Assembly (NCBI RefSeq): GCF_004570875.1
Contig: NZ_SPQK01000001.1
Location: 416,695-480,694 of the forward strand
From: Blastococcus sp. CT_GayMR16
Lineage (GTDB): Bacteria > Actinomycetota > Actinomycetes > Mycobacteriales > Geodermatophilaceae
DNA: 64,000 nt
Direction of reading: 5' to 3'
The notes below the pieces were generated by a model. The model saw nothing but the letters and a program-made list of their open reading frames with translations. It made no database searches and was not told the DNA's origin. Position numbers and translations under genes: made by a program. Below are positions 24,240 through 33,642 of the stretch, piece by piece (position 1 is the first letter of the stretch; the number at the start of each line of letters is the position of its first letter).

Positions 24240-25051
24240 GACCGCTTCCGGGGGGCACCGGACACACCGACGCCCCCATCGGTGTGCACGACGTCCCCGG
24301 TCACCCCGCGGGAGCGGTCCGAGGCCAGGAACACGTAGCTCCAGGCGTGGTCTTCGCCGGTCAGCGCCACCCCGAGCGGCACCCGCGCCGCCAGCTCCTC
24401 GGCCCGCCCGGGAGCCGCACCCAGGCTCCGGTCGGCGGCACCGAGGCTGGCCGGGCCCCGCAGATCGGTGCCGACGGTCCCGCCCGGCGCGACGCCGTTG
24501 ACCCGCACCTCGGGCGCCAGGTCGTGGGCCAGGGCGGTCACCAGGCCGCGCACCGCGAACTTGCTGGCCAGGTACAGGACGCCACCGCGTCCCGGGTAGT
24601 AGGCCGAGGTCGACTCGGTCAGCAGCACGACGCCACGCCCGGAGCTCTGCAGGTGCGGAAGCGCGGCGCGCACCGAGTGCAGGTGGCTCTTGACGTTGGT
24701 GTGGAACATCTCGTCGAACGCGGCGTCGAGGACGTCGGGCTCCAGGTCGGTGATGCTGCGGTAGAAGTCGAAGATCCCTACGCAGTTCACCAGGACGTCG
24801 AGGCCGCCGAACGCCGCCACCGCGGCCTCGACCGCCCGCTGGTTGTCCGCACCGGTCGTCGCGTCCCCCACCGTCACCGGGACCTCCGGGCGGGCGGCAG
24901 CCAGCGTGCGGGCCCTCTCCTCGTCCCGCTCCAGCACCGCGACCTGCGCGCCCTCGGCACGGAAGGCGTCGACGACGGCCCGGCCGATGCCGGAGCCGCC
25001 GCCCACGACCAGACTTCGTCGTCCGGCCAGCCAGCCGCCGGGTGCGGTCAC
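24236..25051 (-). CDS. cis-dihydrodiol dehydrogenase (BphB-like SDR)
   Basis: A 271-residue SDR, start GTG 25051. Cofactor motif GGGSGIG is near residue 17-23, NCVGIFDFY replaces the usual NNAG, the catalytic Ser is in LTESTSAYY and Tyr-Lys in LYLASKFA. The order NVKSHLHSVRAALP, RVNGVAPGGTVGTDLRGP and the end TGDVVHTDGGVGVSG match dihydrodiol dehydrogenases of biphenyl/benzene pathways. It would oxidise the cis-diol from the dioxygenase to a catechol. It overlaps both neighbours by 4 bases. Confidence 0.85.
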   Translation of the reverse strand: MTAPGGWLAGRRSLVVGGGSGIGRAVVDAFRAEGAQVAVLERDEERARTLAAARPEVPVTVGDATTGADNQRAVEAAVAAFGGLDVLVNCVGIFDFYRSITDLEPDVLDAAFDEMFHTNVKSHLHSVRAALPHLQSSGRGVVLLTESTSAYYPGRGGVLYLASKFAVRGLVTALAHDLAPEVRVNGVAPGGTVGTDLRGPASLGAADRSLGAAPGRAEELAARVPLGVALTGEDHAWSYVFLASDRSRGVTGDVVHTDGGVGVSGAPRKRS

Positions 25052-25380
25052 CGGTCGCTGTCCGCGGCGGGGGTCTCGCCGTCGTCGGGCACGAGCGGCC
25101 CGAAGGGGTTGCCGACCATCGCGGAGAACGTGGCGGTGTTCTGCCAGGTCAGCGCCTCGAGCTCGAGCGGGCACAGCGCCACCCACTGCCCGGACTTGGG
25201 CGACTCCACGAGCAGCCGCGAGCCGTTGCGGGTGTTCACGCGGCGGACCCGCACCTCGGCGAACTCGTTGGCGACGGTGATCGGCTCGCCGACCGCGTGC
25301 TCCAGGAGCTCCTCCCGCGCGGCGGCGGCCCGGCGCGCGGCCGCGGCGTCCTCCTGCTCGCCCTCCCAGTGCAGGCTCAC
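25048..25380 (-). CDS. Small protein between dioxygenase and dihydrodiol dehydrogenase
   Basis: A 110-residue protein from GTG 25380. A basic, Ala-rich helix (residues 8-30) is followed by a beta-rich domain: PITVANEFAEVRVRRVNTRN, LLVESPKSGQ, LCPLELEALTWQ. Similar small proteins accompany Rieske dioxygenase operons in actinobacteria; database names such as dihydrodiol dehydrogenase for them are, as far as I recall, by association only. It has no Rossmann motif and no Cys cluster, so it is neither a dehydrogenase nor a ferredoxin. It overlaps the beta-subunit and the dehydrogenase genes by 4 bases each. Confidence 0.6.
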   Translation of the reverse strand: MSLHWEGEQEDAAAARRAAAAREELLEHAVGEPITVANEFAEVRVRRVNTRNGSRLLVESPKSGQWVALCPLELEALTWQNTATFSAMVGNPFGPLVPDDGETPAADSDR

Positions 25381-25982
25381 AGGAAGATCGCCAGGTTCTG
25401 CATCCGGATGACGGAGTCGTCGACCAGGATCGTGCGGCGCGCCAGCTTCCAGCCCTCGGGTGTGCGGCGGAGCAGATCCTCCCGGCCGGCCGACACCAGC
25501 GAGCCTTCCCGGACGTCGCCCCGGCTGCGGAACAGCAGCGTGGCCGACTCCACGACCAAATGGTCGGCGTCCTCGGTGGCGAACGTGCGGACGTTGGACA
25601 GGTGGTGCCGCAGCCGGGACGGCGGGTCCTCGGTCCAGGCGTGCTCGGTCTGGAAGCGGGCCACCCGGCGGGACAGGGAGTACTTGTCCTCGTCGAAGTG
25701 CGCCATCCCCGGCGAGGTGTCGTAGCCGGCGCCCAGCGCTGTCGTGACCCGCACGGGCATGAGGTAGTGGATGTCGTCGGTGAGCAGGGCGAGCCACTCG
25801 TCGTAGGACTGCAGGTCCAGCAGCCACGCCTCGTCGACAAGCCAGCGGTGGGCGGTCTGGTGGCGCTCGTCCCCGAAGGAGACGCTGGGACCGGCCCGCC
25901 GCAGCCGCGACGCGCCACCACCGAGAACCGATTGCCCCGAGAGGGAATCGACCGAGGGCACCGAGCCGTGCATCGAGGTCAT
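25377..25982 (-). CDS. Ring-hydroxylating dioxygenase beta subunit
   Basis: A 201-residue protein. After a variable 40-residue N-terminus it shows the beta-subunit core: HRWLVDEAWLLDLQSYDEWLALLTDDIHYLMPVR, FDEDKYSLSRRVARFQTEHAWTEDPPSR (the segment before PPSRLRH is typical) and a final RRTILVDDSV. Beta subunits are structural, sit in the alpha3beta3 oligomer and help set substrate range. The gene overlaps the alpha gene upstream and the small protein downstream. Confidence 0.9.
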   Translation of the reverse strand: MTSMHGSVPSVDSLSGQSVLGGGASRLRRAGPSVSFGDERHQTAHRWLVDEAWLLDLQSYDEWLALLTDDIHYLMPVRVTTALGAGYDTSPGMAHFDEDKYSLSRRVARFQTEHAWTEDPPSRLRHHLSNVRTFATEDADHLVVESATLLFRSRGDVREGSLVSAGREDLLRRTPEGWKLARRTILVDDSVIRMQNLAIFL

Positions 25983-27421
25983 GCCTGGCCCACCGCCTCG
26001 GCGACCGGTGCCGCAGGGTCCGGCGCCGCGGCCACCGCAGAGGGTGCGTCACCCGCGCCGGTGGCCGGACCGGTCGCCGGCACGGGCCGTTCCATGTCGT
26101 CGGCCCAGCGATTCAGCAACTCGCGCTGGTTGTACTCGCCGTAGCCGACGTAGGCCGTGCCCGGACCGGAGAACTGGTCGGGCGTCAGCGCGGGGACCAC
26201 ACCGGAACCGTCGGGCAGCATCCCCATCCGGCTGTTGAGCAGCAACCGGCGCGCCATGGACCCGGCCGCGGTGTTGGTGAGGGAGACCCAGTTCTCGACG
26301 TCGTCCTGCTCGAACATGCCGGTCGACCCGAAGCACATCAGGTACGCCTTGTAGCTGAGCGCCTTGAACTCCTCGGGGGCCTGCGCGTCGACGGCGAACC
26401 AGGACAGCACCTCGGTCTCGTCCTCGCTGATCGGCTGCCACTGCCGGATCGAGATGAACGGCAGGACGTCGTCGGACTCGCCCACCCTCGGCCAGTTGTG
26501 CACGAAGGAGAGGTTCGGGTAGATCGAGGCGGCGCTGATCATGAAGCCGTCCTCGCCCACGACCCGCTGTTGCTCCGGGGTCCACTGGGCCTTGATGCGG
26601 TCGATCATCTCCTGGGGGTAGCCGACGTAGCGCATCCGCTCGTCGAAGTCGCCCGCCGGCAGCTTGTAGGTGGTTCCGCCGCCGGCGCCCGCCCAGTACG
26701 TGCAGCCGTCCTTGCGCTTCTCGGCCTTCGGCTCGCGGAACAGCCCGATCTCCACGACGGAGGTGTGGGTCTGCGGCGTGTGGTACATGTCGCCGGCGAA
26801 GTTCTCCGCGCCGATCTTCCAGTTCGCCTTGACCCGCCACCGCTGGGGACCCCGCAGCTCGATCCCGCCCGAGCTCTGCTGCGTGTAGAAGTCCAGGTAG
26901 AACCGGAAGTCCCCGAGGAACTCCTCCAGCGGGGGCGCCGCCGGGTCGAGGCTGACGAAGATCAGGCCGTTGTAGCTGGCCAGGCTGGGCGCGGGCAGGA
27001 GCCGCTGGCCCTGCCGCGGGAAGCCGGCCTCGCCGCCGTAGGCGTCCCGGTGGAACGGCAGCCCGACCAGCCGGCCGTCGTTGCGGTAGGACCAGCCGTG
27101 GTACGGGCAGCGGAAGTGGGACGCGTTGCCCATCTCGGCCCGGCAGACCTGCATGCCGCGGTGCAGGCACATGTTGAAGTGCGCGCGCACCTCCCCCGCC
27201 TCGTCGCGGGCGATGATGAAGGAGTCCTCGAGAACGCGGCGGACGACGTAGTCCCCGGCCTGCGGGATCTCCGACTCGTGGCCGACGAAGAGCCAGGCCC
27301 GGGAGAACAGCCGCTTCTTCTCCAGCTCGAAGACCTCGCGGTCGTTGTAGATGTGCGCCGGGATCATGCCCCGGCGGACGGCGTCCAGCACGGCTGCCTG
27401 TCCGGCGTCGGTGTCGGCCAC
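25979..27421 (-). CDS. Rieske ring-hydroxylating dioxygenase alpha subunit
   Basis: A 480-residue catalytic subunit, start GTG 27421. The Rieske [2Fe-2S] site is C85-L-H87 and C105-PY-H108 (MCLHRG ... RCPYHGWSY). The mononuclear iron site is D211-MY-H214-TPQT-H219 following KIGAENFAG. This is the full large subunit of the biphenyl/phenylpropionate-type family; it inserts O2 to make a cis-diol on an aromatic ring. The last 40 residues are Ala/Pro-rich and probably disordered. No ferredoxin or reductase gene is present in the window, so electrons must come from elsewhere. A good promoter precedes it. Confidence 0.93.
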   Translation of the reverse strand: MADTDAGQAAVLDAVRRGMIPAHIYNDREVFELEKKRLFSRAWLFVGHESEIPQAGDYVVRRVLEDSFIIARDEAGEVRAHFNMCLHRGMQVCRAEMGNASHFRCPYHGWSYRNDGRLVGLPFHRDAYGGEAGFPRQGQRLLPAPSLASYNGLIFVSLDPAAPPLEEFLGDFRFYLDFYTQQSSGGIELRGPQRWRVKANWKIGAENFAGDMYHTPQTHTSVVEIGLFREPKAEKRKDGCTYWAGAGGGTTYKLPAGDFDERMRYVGYPQEMIDRIKAQWTPEQQRVVGEDGFMISAASIYPNLSFVHNWPRVGESDDVLPFISIRQWQPISEDETEVLSWFAVDAQAPEEFKALSYKAYLMCFGSTGMFEQDDVENWVSLTNTAAGSMARRLLLNSRMGMLPDGSGVVPALTPDQFSGPGTAYVGYGEYNQRELLNRWADDMERPVPATGPATGAGDAPSAVAAAPDPAAPVAEAVGQA

Positions 27422-27475
27422 GGACCGCCCCCTCTCAAGGGAAGTGGATCTCTGGCTAGCGGAAATACTCTCTGA

Positions 27476-27504
27476 ACAGTAGAGCAGCGGGAGTCGGGCG
27501 CCAA
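27476..27504 (-). promoter_or_regulatory. Predicted promoter of the dioxygenase operon
   Basis: Reading the minus strand, TTGGCG (27504-27499) and TACTGT (27481-27476) are separated by 17 bases, a good primary-sigma layout. Transcription would start near 27468, leaving about 47 bases before the alpha-subunit GTG. The -10 lies in CTCTACTGT, also found at 36381-36389 before the NIPSNAP gene, so the motif may also be shared control. Confidence 0.5.
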
Positions 27505-27517
27505 TGGCGCCGGCCGG

Positions 27518-28279
27518 TCAGTCCAGCTTCGCGAGCAGGCCGGCGAAGACGTCCTGGACCTGGCCGCCCGGAAGCCGCTGGACCGATCCTCCTGCCTTCA
27601 CCGTGACCTCCTCGCCGTGGTCGTCCACGACCAGGCCACCCAGGAACTCGTTGTGGAACAGGTGGAGATCGTGGGACACCAGCGCGCGCAGCGCCCGGCC
27701 GAAGAAGTGCCGCGGTTCGTGCAGGACGCCGCCCGGCCACCGGACGACGACGTCGTCTGTCCCGATCTCGAACGTGAGCTCGCCGAGCCGCCCGGAGTCG
27801 TCCGGCCGCACGGTCCGTCGCGGCACGTCGCCGCGGGGGTCGGAGCTCAGCAGCTCCAGGCTGATCCGGCGCTTCCCGTCGCCGGAGAACGTCCGGTGCG
27901 CGACGCCGCGCGGCAACTTGAGCAGATCACCCGTGCGGCCGACCTGGTGACCGAACGTCCGCGTGCTCTCCGGCTCCTTGAACTCGATCCGCACGCTGCC
28001 CTGCACCAGGTACAGCCAGGCGTCGTCGTCGAAGTTCGTGTTCCAGAACGGCAGCGCCAGCGAGGAGCCGGTGGACTCCCAGACGACGACCGGGCCGAGC
28101 CGGGCGAGCTCCGCGGGCACGTGCGTCGGCCGGTCGGGCGCCCCGCCGAAGGCCAGCACGTTGACCAGCGCGAACCGGTCGACCTCGTCAACCAGGTGGG
28201 ACTCCCCCGGGCGGCACTCCACGCCGGCGAAGTCCGCGTGCAGGGGGACGGCGACGCCCTCGGACACCGACCTGCTCAT
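27518..28279 (-). CDS. Cupin protein, possible ring-cleavage dioxygenase
   Basis: A 253-residue protein, start ATG 28279 overlapping the upstream stop. The middle (NTNFDDDAWLYLVQGSVRIEF and DLLKLPRGVAHRTFSG) is a cupin motif reminiscent of homogentisate- or hydroxyanthranilate-dioxygenase-type barrels; the second half (LHLFHNEFLGG, VVDDHGEEV) suggests a second barrel. Metal-ligand His are partly visible (VAHRT) but not fully assigned. In the operon it may open the catecholic ring or isomerise an intermediate. It is the last gene before the dioxygenase promoter. Confidence 0.6.
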   Translation of the reverse strand: MSRSVSEGVAVPLHADFAGVECRPGESHLVDEVDRFALVNVLAFGGAPDRPTHVPAELARLGPVVVWESTGSSLALPFWNTNFDDDAWLYLVQGSVRIEFKEPESTRTFGHQVGRTGDLLKLPRGVAHRTFSGDGKRRISLELLSSDPRGDVPRRTVRPDDSGRLGELTFEIGTDDVVVRWPGGVLHEPRHFFGRALRALVSHDLHLFHNEFLGGLVVDDHGEEVTVKAGGSVQRLPGGQVQDVFAGLLAKLD

Positions 28280-29057
28280 GTCAGGAGCCGCCCGCCGTCG
28301 ACCACGACGCACTCACCGGTCATGAAGTTCGCCTCGTCACTGGCCAGGAAGAGCACGACGTTGGCGACGTCGACCGGCTGACCGATGCGGCCGACGACGA
28401 GCTTGCTGGTCACCCAGGCCAGGCGCTCCGGATCGGCCCGGACCGGCGCGATCGCCGGGGTGTCGATCAGGCCAGGGGCGACCGAGTTGCAGCGGATCCC
28501 CTGGGCTCCGTAGTCCAGCGCCACCGACCGTGTCAGGGCGATCACCCCGCCCTTCGCCGCGACGTAGGCGGCGAAGCGCGGCGAGGAGGCCACGCCCGCG
28601 GCCGACGCGGTGTTGACGATCGCCCCTCCCCCACCCGACGCGATCATCGCGGGGATCGCCGCCCGGCAGCCGAGGAAGACCCCGGTCAGGGTCACCGCGA
28701 GGGTGCGGTCCCACTGGTAGAGGTCGGTGTCGGTCACCGACAGGCCGATCGGGGCCCAGTAGGCGTTGTTGTGGAGCACGTCCAGCCGCCCGAACGCGGA
28801 GACGGCGTGGTCGACCATCGCCTGCACCGACGCGGCGTCGGCGACGTCGGTCTGCACGGCGTGCACGGTCCCGGGCAGCCCCTCGGCGGCGGCCGCCGTC
28901 TGCTCGGCGCCGGGGAGGTCGATGTCGGCGGCCACCACCTCCGCGCCCTCGCGGGCGAAGGCCAGCGCCGTCTCCCGGCCCATCCCGGACCCGGCACCGG
29001 TCACGATGGCGACCTTGCCCACGAAGCGTCGTCCCGAAGAGGCCACCGAGGGACCGG

Positions 29058-29061
<4 letters not shown>
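28276..29061 (-). CDS. SDR family dehydrogenase
   Basis: A 261-residue SDR from GTG 29061. Cofactor motif TGAGSGMG, LHNNAYWAP in place of NNAG, catalytic Ser in NTASAAGV, and Tyr-Lys in YVAAKGG. The C-terminus ends with TGECVVVDGGRLLT, typical of classical SDR enzymes. It starts in overlap with the LivF stop, so it is in the same transcript as the transporter. The substrate is unknown; oxidation of an alcohol intermediate is likely. Confidence 0.85.
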
Positions 29062-29799
<738 letters not shown>

Positions 29800-29810
<11 letters not shown>

Positions 29811-30552
29811 GGTAGGCCGTCCTCACGTCGTCGCTGGCCAGGGCCACGTCCGGCGGTCCCTCGATCAGCATGCGGCCGAAGTTCAGGACCGTGACCACGT
29901 CGCACATCTGCGAGATCAGGTCCATGTCGTGCTCGACGACCACCACGGTCACCCCCTCGTCACGGAGCTGCCGGATGCGCGGCACGAGCGCCCGGCGCTC
30001 CTGGGCGGTCATGCCCGCGGCCGGCTCGTCCATCAGCAGGAGGGAGGGCCGGGCAGCCACGGCCCGGGCCATCTCCAGCTGCTTCTGCAGCCCGTAGGGC
30101 AGGGTCTCCGCCCGCCGCCGGCTGAGCTCGGTGAGCCCGAAGGTCTCCAGCGCCGCGTCGGCCTCCTGCCGCAGCTGCCGCTCCTTCGCCGTCGGCACCG
30201 GCCACAGGGAGGCGAAACCGGTGCGGGCGTGGCTGTGCTGGCCGAGCAGCACGTTCTGCCGCACGGTGAGCCCGCCGAACAGGCGCAGGTTCTGGAAGGT
30301 GCGGGTCATCCCCAGCGGCACCCGCCGCTGCGGGGTCAACCGGGTGATGTCCCGGCCCTCGAGCTCGACCGTGCCCTCGGTCGGCGGGACGAACCCGGAC
30401 ATGATGTTGAGCAGCGTGGACTTGCCCGCCCCGTTGGGGCCGACGACCCCGTGGATGGAGCCGCGCTCCACCTCGACGGTGACCTCGGCGAGCGCGGTCA
30501 CCCCCTGGAACCGCTTGGTGATGCCGCTCGCGCGTAGCTGCACGTCACTCAT
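29800..30552 (-). CDS. livG: LivG-type ABC ATPase
   Basis: A 250-residue ATPase from ATG 30552. Walker A GPNGAGKST, RTFQNLRLFGGLTVRQNVL (LivG-specific region), signature PYGLQKQLEMARA in place of LSGGQ, Walker B LLLMDEPAAGM and VVVVEHDMDLI. It is the partner ATPase of LivF in an uptake system for amino acids or carboxylates. It overlaps livM by 8 bases. Confidence 0.92.
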
Positions 30553-31417
30553 CGCCGCCGCCTCCCCGCCGGGAGGTCGCCAGCTCGCGCAGCGACCCCA
30601 GGTTGATCCGCCGGTCCGTGCCGCGACCGACGATCCCCTGCGGCCGCAGGATCATCAGCAGGACGAACATCAGCCCGTAGGTGATCTGGTAGTAGTCCTC
30701 GAGGAAGTCGAACCAGATCGGCAGCATCGTCAGGACGACGGCGCCGACGATCGCGCCCCAGAAGTACTGCACCCCACCGAGCACCACGAACAGGATGATC
30801 AGCAGCGACTGGGGCGCCCCGAAGAGGTTCGGCGTGATGATCAGCGTCTCGTGCGCCGAGAGCGCCCCGGCCACGCCGGTGATGGCGGCCGACACCGCGA
30901 ACGCCTCGACCGAGATGCGCGTGACGCCGAGCCCGCAGGCCCGGGCGGCCTGCTCGTCCTCGCGGATGGCCTCGTAGGACAGCCCCTTGCGGGACCGGCT
31001 GAGGAAGAACAGGTAGACGACGACCACGGCGATGCAGACGGCGACCAGCTCGACCGTCGTCCCGGTCATCCCGAACAAACCGGTCGCGCCACCGACGTAG
31101 TCCCAGCCGTCCAGCAGGATCCGCACGATCTCGGCGAACGCGAACGTGATGATCGCCAGGTAGAGCATCGACAGCCGCAGTGCGATCCAGCCGATGAACG
31201 CACCGATGACCGCACCGGCCAGGCCGCCGACGAGCATCGCCAGCTCGAGCGGCAGGTCGAACTTCAGCGTGAGGATCGAGGCGGTGTAGGCGCCGATGCT
31301 CATGAAGGCGGCGTGCCCGAAGGAGTACTTGCCGGTGGCGACGGTGACCCAGTAGCCCAGCGCCAGCAGGATCGCGATGCCGACCTTGATGACGACGGCT
31401 TCGGTGTAGGCGTCCAT
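30545..31417 (-). CDS. livM: LivM-type permease
   Basis: A 290-residue membrane protein with about nine hydrophobic segments. It contains the LivM hallmark GKYSFGHAAFMSIGAYTASIL and the EAA-like loop SRSRKGLSYEAIREDEQAARACG that contacts the ATPases. It begins with ATG 31417, sharing its A base with the TGA of livH. It forms the translocation path together with LivH. Confidence 0.92.
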   Translation of the reverse strand: MDAYTEAVVIKVGIAILLALGYWVTVATGKYSFGHAAFMSIGAYTASILTLKFDLPLELAMLVGGLAGAVIGAFIGWIALRLSMLYLAIITFAFAEIVRILLDGWDYVGGATGLFGMTGTTVELVAVCIAVVVVYLFFLSRSRKGLSYEAIREDEQAARACGLGVTRISVEAFAVSAAITGVAGALSAHETLIITPNLFGAPQSLLIILFVVLGGVQYFWGAIVGAVVLTMLPIWFDFLEDYYQITYGLMFVLLMILRPQGIVGRGTDRRINLGSLRELATSRRGGGGDE

Positions 31418-32295
31418 CAGACCCTCGCCGCCACGCCGGACTGCCGGGTGAACAGTCCCTGCGGCCGCACCACGAGGGTGACGGCGACGAGGATGAACAC
31501 CAGCAGGTCCCGGAAGGTGGCCGACACGTAGGCCACGGTCAACGTCTCGACCACTCCGATCAGCAGGGCGGCGATGACGCCGCCGGTGATGTTCCCGAGC
31601 CCGCCCAGGACGACGACCATCAGCGCCGTCAGCGTCGTCTCGAACCCGGTGAAGGGGCTGACCGTGTGGAAGGACAGCCCGGTGAGCAGCCCCGAGGCCC
31701 CGGCCAGGGCACCGGACAGGACGAAGGTCAGCAGGATGACGCGCTGCACGGGGACGCCGAGCAGGCCCGAGGTGTCGGCGTCGTCGGACACCCCGCGGAT
31801 CGCCGTCCCCCAGGTCGTCCGGTTGAGGAACACGTAGAGCAGCCCGGTGAGCAGGGCCGCGACCACCAGGATGATCAGCTGGTCGCCGGTCACCACCAGC
31901 GGGCCGAGCTCGAAGCGCACGTCCTCCAGGACCGTCGGCACGCGCCGCTGGTCGCTGCCGAAGGTGCGCGTGACCAGCGACGTGATCACCAGCCCCACGC
32001 CGAGGCTGCTGAGGATGGGCGCCGTGTGGTACTTCGGGCTGACGAAGCGGAACGACAGCAGGTAGGTCAGCGCGGCCACGACGGCCCCGATCAGCAGCGA
32101 GAGCACGAAGGCCACGACGAACGGGACGTCGGCCTGCGACACCAGCAGTGCCGCGCAGATGGCCGAGACCATCGCCGTCTCCCCCAGGGCGAAGTTCAGC
32201 CGGTCGAGGGCGCCCACGACGAGGTTGAAGCTCAGCGCGATGAGCGCGAACGTCGTCCCCAGCAGCACCCCGTTGACCAGTTGCTGGATCAGCAC
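31417..32295 (-). CDS. livH: LivH-type permease
   Basis: A 292-residue membrane protein, start GTG 32295 with GGAGG 9 bases before. VNGVLLGTTFALIALSFNLV opens it as in LivH. Hydrophobic segments alternate through the chain; RTTWGTAIRGVSDDADTSGLLG is the cytoplasmic EAA-like loop. The last segment VLGGLGNITGGVIAALLIGVVETL is typical of the family. It lies 37 bases after an SDR gene in the same direction. Confidence 0.9.
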   Translation of the reverse strand: MLIQQLVNGVLLGTTFALIALSFNLVVGALDRLNFALGETAMVSAICAALLVSQADVPFVVAFVLSLLIGAVVAALTYLLSFRFVSPKYHTAPILSSLGVGLVITSLVTRTFGSDQRRVPTVLEDVRFELGPLVVTGDQLIILVVAALLTGLLYVFLNRTTWGTAIRGVSDDADTSGLLGVPVQRVILLTFVLSGALAGASGLLTGLSFHTVSPFTGFETTLTALMVVVLGGLGNITGGVIAALLIGVVETLTVAYVSATFRDLLVFILVAVTLVVRPQGLFTRQSGVAARV

Positions 32296-32332
32296 AGGCG
32301 TCGCCCTCCGTCGTCCTCGATGATTCCGGTGC

Positions 32333-33112
32333 TCACGCGGCCATCGCCCATCCACCGTCGACGGTGAGCACCTGGCCGGTCACGGCGTCGGAGTCGGCGG
32401 AGGCCAGGAACTCCAGCGGGCCGCACAGGTCCTCGGGAACCAGCGTCCGCGGCAGGCACTGCTCCTGGGCGATGCGGGCCCGCAGCCGCGGCTCGGCCTC
32501 CGGGTCGTGCACCACCTTGGGCGTGTCCACCGGGACGTAGCCCGGGGCCATCACGTTGACCCGGATGCCGGCGGGGCCCCACTCGCGCGCCAGCGCGCGG
32601 GTCAGCCCGACGACGCCGGCCTTGGCCGCCATGTAGGGCGACAACCCGGCGGGCCAGCCCTTCGGGACCATCGCCGAGCCGATGTTGATGATCTTGCCGT
32701 AGCCGCTCGCCGCCATGGGCGGGAGGACGGCCCGGGCGCACAGCCACTGCGCAGTGAGGTTCAGCCGCAGCACGCGGTCCCAGCCGCTCTCGGGGTCGAT
32801 GCTCTCGCTCGGGGCCGCGGGCAGCAGGGCGCCGCCGGCGTTGTTGACCAGGACGAGCAGTCCGGGCCAGGTCGTGGTGACCTGCTCGACCATCGCCGCC
32901 ACCGCCGACTCGTCGGTCACGTCGCAGCCGAAGGCCCGCGCCGTGTCGTCGTCCCCGAGGGCCGTGGCGACCTCCCGCGCCCGCGGCTCGTCGACGTCGA
33001 CGACGGCGACGCGCGCACCGGCGGCGTGCAGCCGGCCGGCGTAGGCCCTGCCCAGCCCACGGGCCCCGCCGGTGACGATGCAGACCCGGTCGCTGAGTGC
33101 GCCGTCCGCCAT
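32333..33112 (-). CDS. SDR family dehydrogenase
   Basis: A 259-residue classical SDR, start ATG 33112. Cofactor motif TGGARGLG, NNAGGALLP, catalytic Ser in NIGSAMVP, Tyr-Lys in YMAAKAGVVG, and the end VTGQVLTVDGGWAMAA. Its ATG overlaps the UGSC-like stop by one base, tying it to that module. It probably oxidises or reduces a substrate handled by the UGSC-like pair or a pathway alcohol. Confidence 0.85.
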   Translation of the reverse strand: MADGALSDRVCIVTGGARGLGRAYAGRLHAAGARVAVVDVDEPRAREVATALGDDDTARAFGCDVTDESAVAAMVEQVTTTWPGLLVLVNNAGGALLPAAPSESIDPESGWDRVLRLNLTAQWLCARAVLPPMAASGYGKIINIGSAMVPKGWPAGLSPYMAAKAGVVGLTRALAREWGPAGIRVNVMAPGYVPVDTPKVVHDPEAEPRLRARIAQEQCLPRTLVPEDLCGPLEFLASADSDAVTGQVLTVDGGWAMAA

Positions 33113-33642
33113 CAGCCGGGGATCCGCTCGAGGATCTGTGCCAGCGCGCGGTCCACGCGGCCGTCGAGCTCCTCGTCGGTGCAGGACGCTACCGGGTGGT
33201 CCACCACGACGAACGGGTACTCCGGCACGCCCGCGGCGGTGGCCGCGATCCGGCCGGTGGTGACCATCTCCGAGGTGCAGATCAGGACGGCGGGCACCCC
33301 CCGGCGCTCGATCGCGATCGCATCCTGGACCGAGCACGAGCAGCAGCCGGCGCAGTCCCCGACCCCGGTCACCACCAGATCGCTGCCCTCGACCAGCCGG
33401 GCCACCTGCTCCTCGGGGGCCAGGCTGCCGACGCCGGGCTTGCGGATGCGGTCGGCGACCGTCGCCCCCCGCTGGGCCAGCCTGTCACCCAGGCGCGCCA
33501 GGAACTGGTCGCTGTTGGACTTGCCGTTGTCCAGGACGCCGATGGTCAGGCCGGCCAGCGACGCGGGCGGCTCGACGAGCGGCCCGGCCACGGCAGCGGC
33601 GACGTCCGCGGTGGGGTCCAGGACGGTCAGGATGTCGGTCAT
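33112..33642 (-). CDS. UGSC-like cysteine protein
   Basis: A 176-residue protein from ATG 33642. The N-terminal domain has a Rossmann-like strand and turn (LTIGVLDNGKSNSDQF) and the middle a cysteine cluster GVGDCAGCCSCSVQDAI. This aligns with the redox motif of UGSC-type (seleno)proteins, where a selenocysteine takes the first Cys place; here CAGC replaces it. The rest (VPAVLICTSEMVTTGR) continues the fold. Function of the family is not established; thiol redox or C-S/C-X chemistry is plausible. It overlaps the partner gene upstream by 4 bases and the SDR by 1. Confidence 0.7.
   Translation of the reverse strand: MTDILTVLDPTADVAAAVAGPLVEPPASLAGLTIGVLDNGKSNSDQFLARLGDRLAQRGATVADRIRKPGVGSLAPEEQVARLVEGSDLVVTGVGDCAGCCSCSVQDAIAIERRGVPAVLICTSEMVTTGRIAATAAGVPEYPFVVVDHPVASCTDEELDGRVDRALAQILERIPG

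Noticed and set aside
33112..33642. Selenocysteine (UGA) in the UGSC-like protein
   Set aside because: The position is encoded by a Cys codon and no in-frame TGA occurs before the stop, so no recoding is needed.
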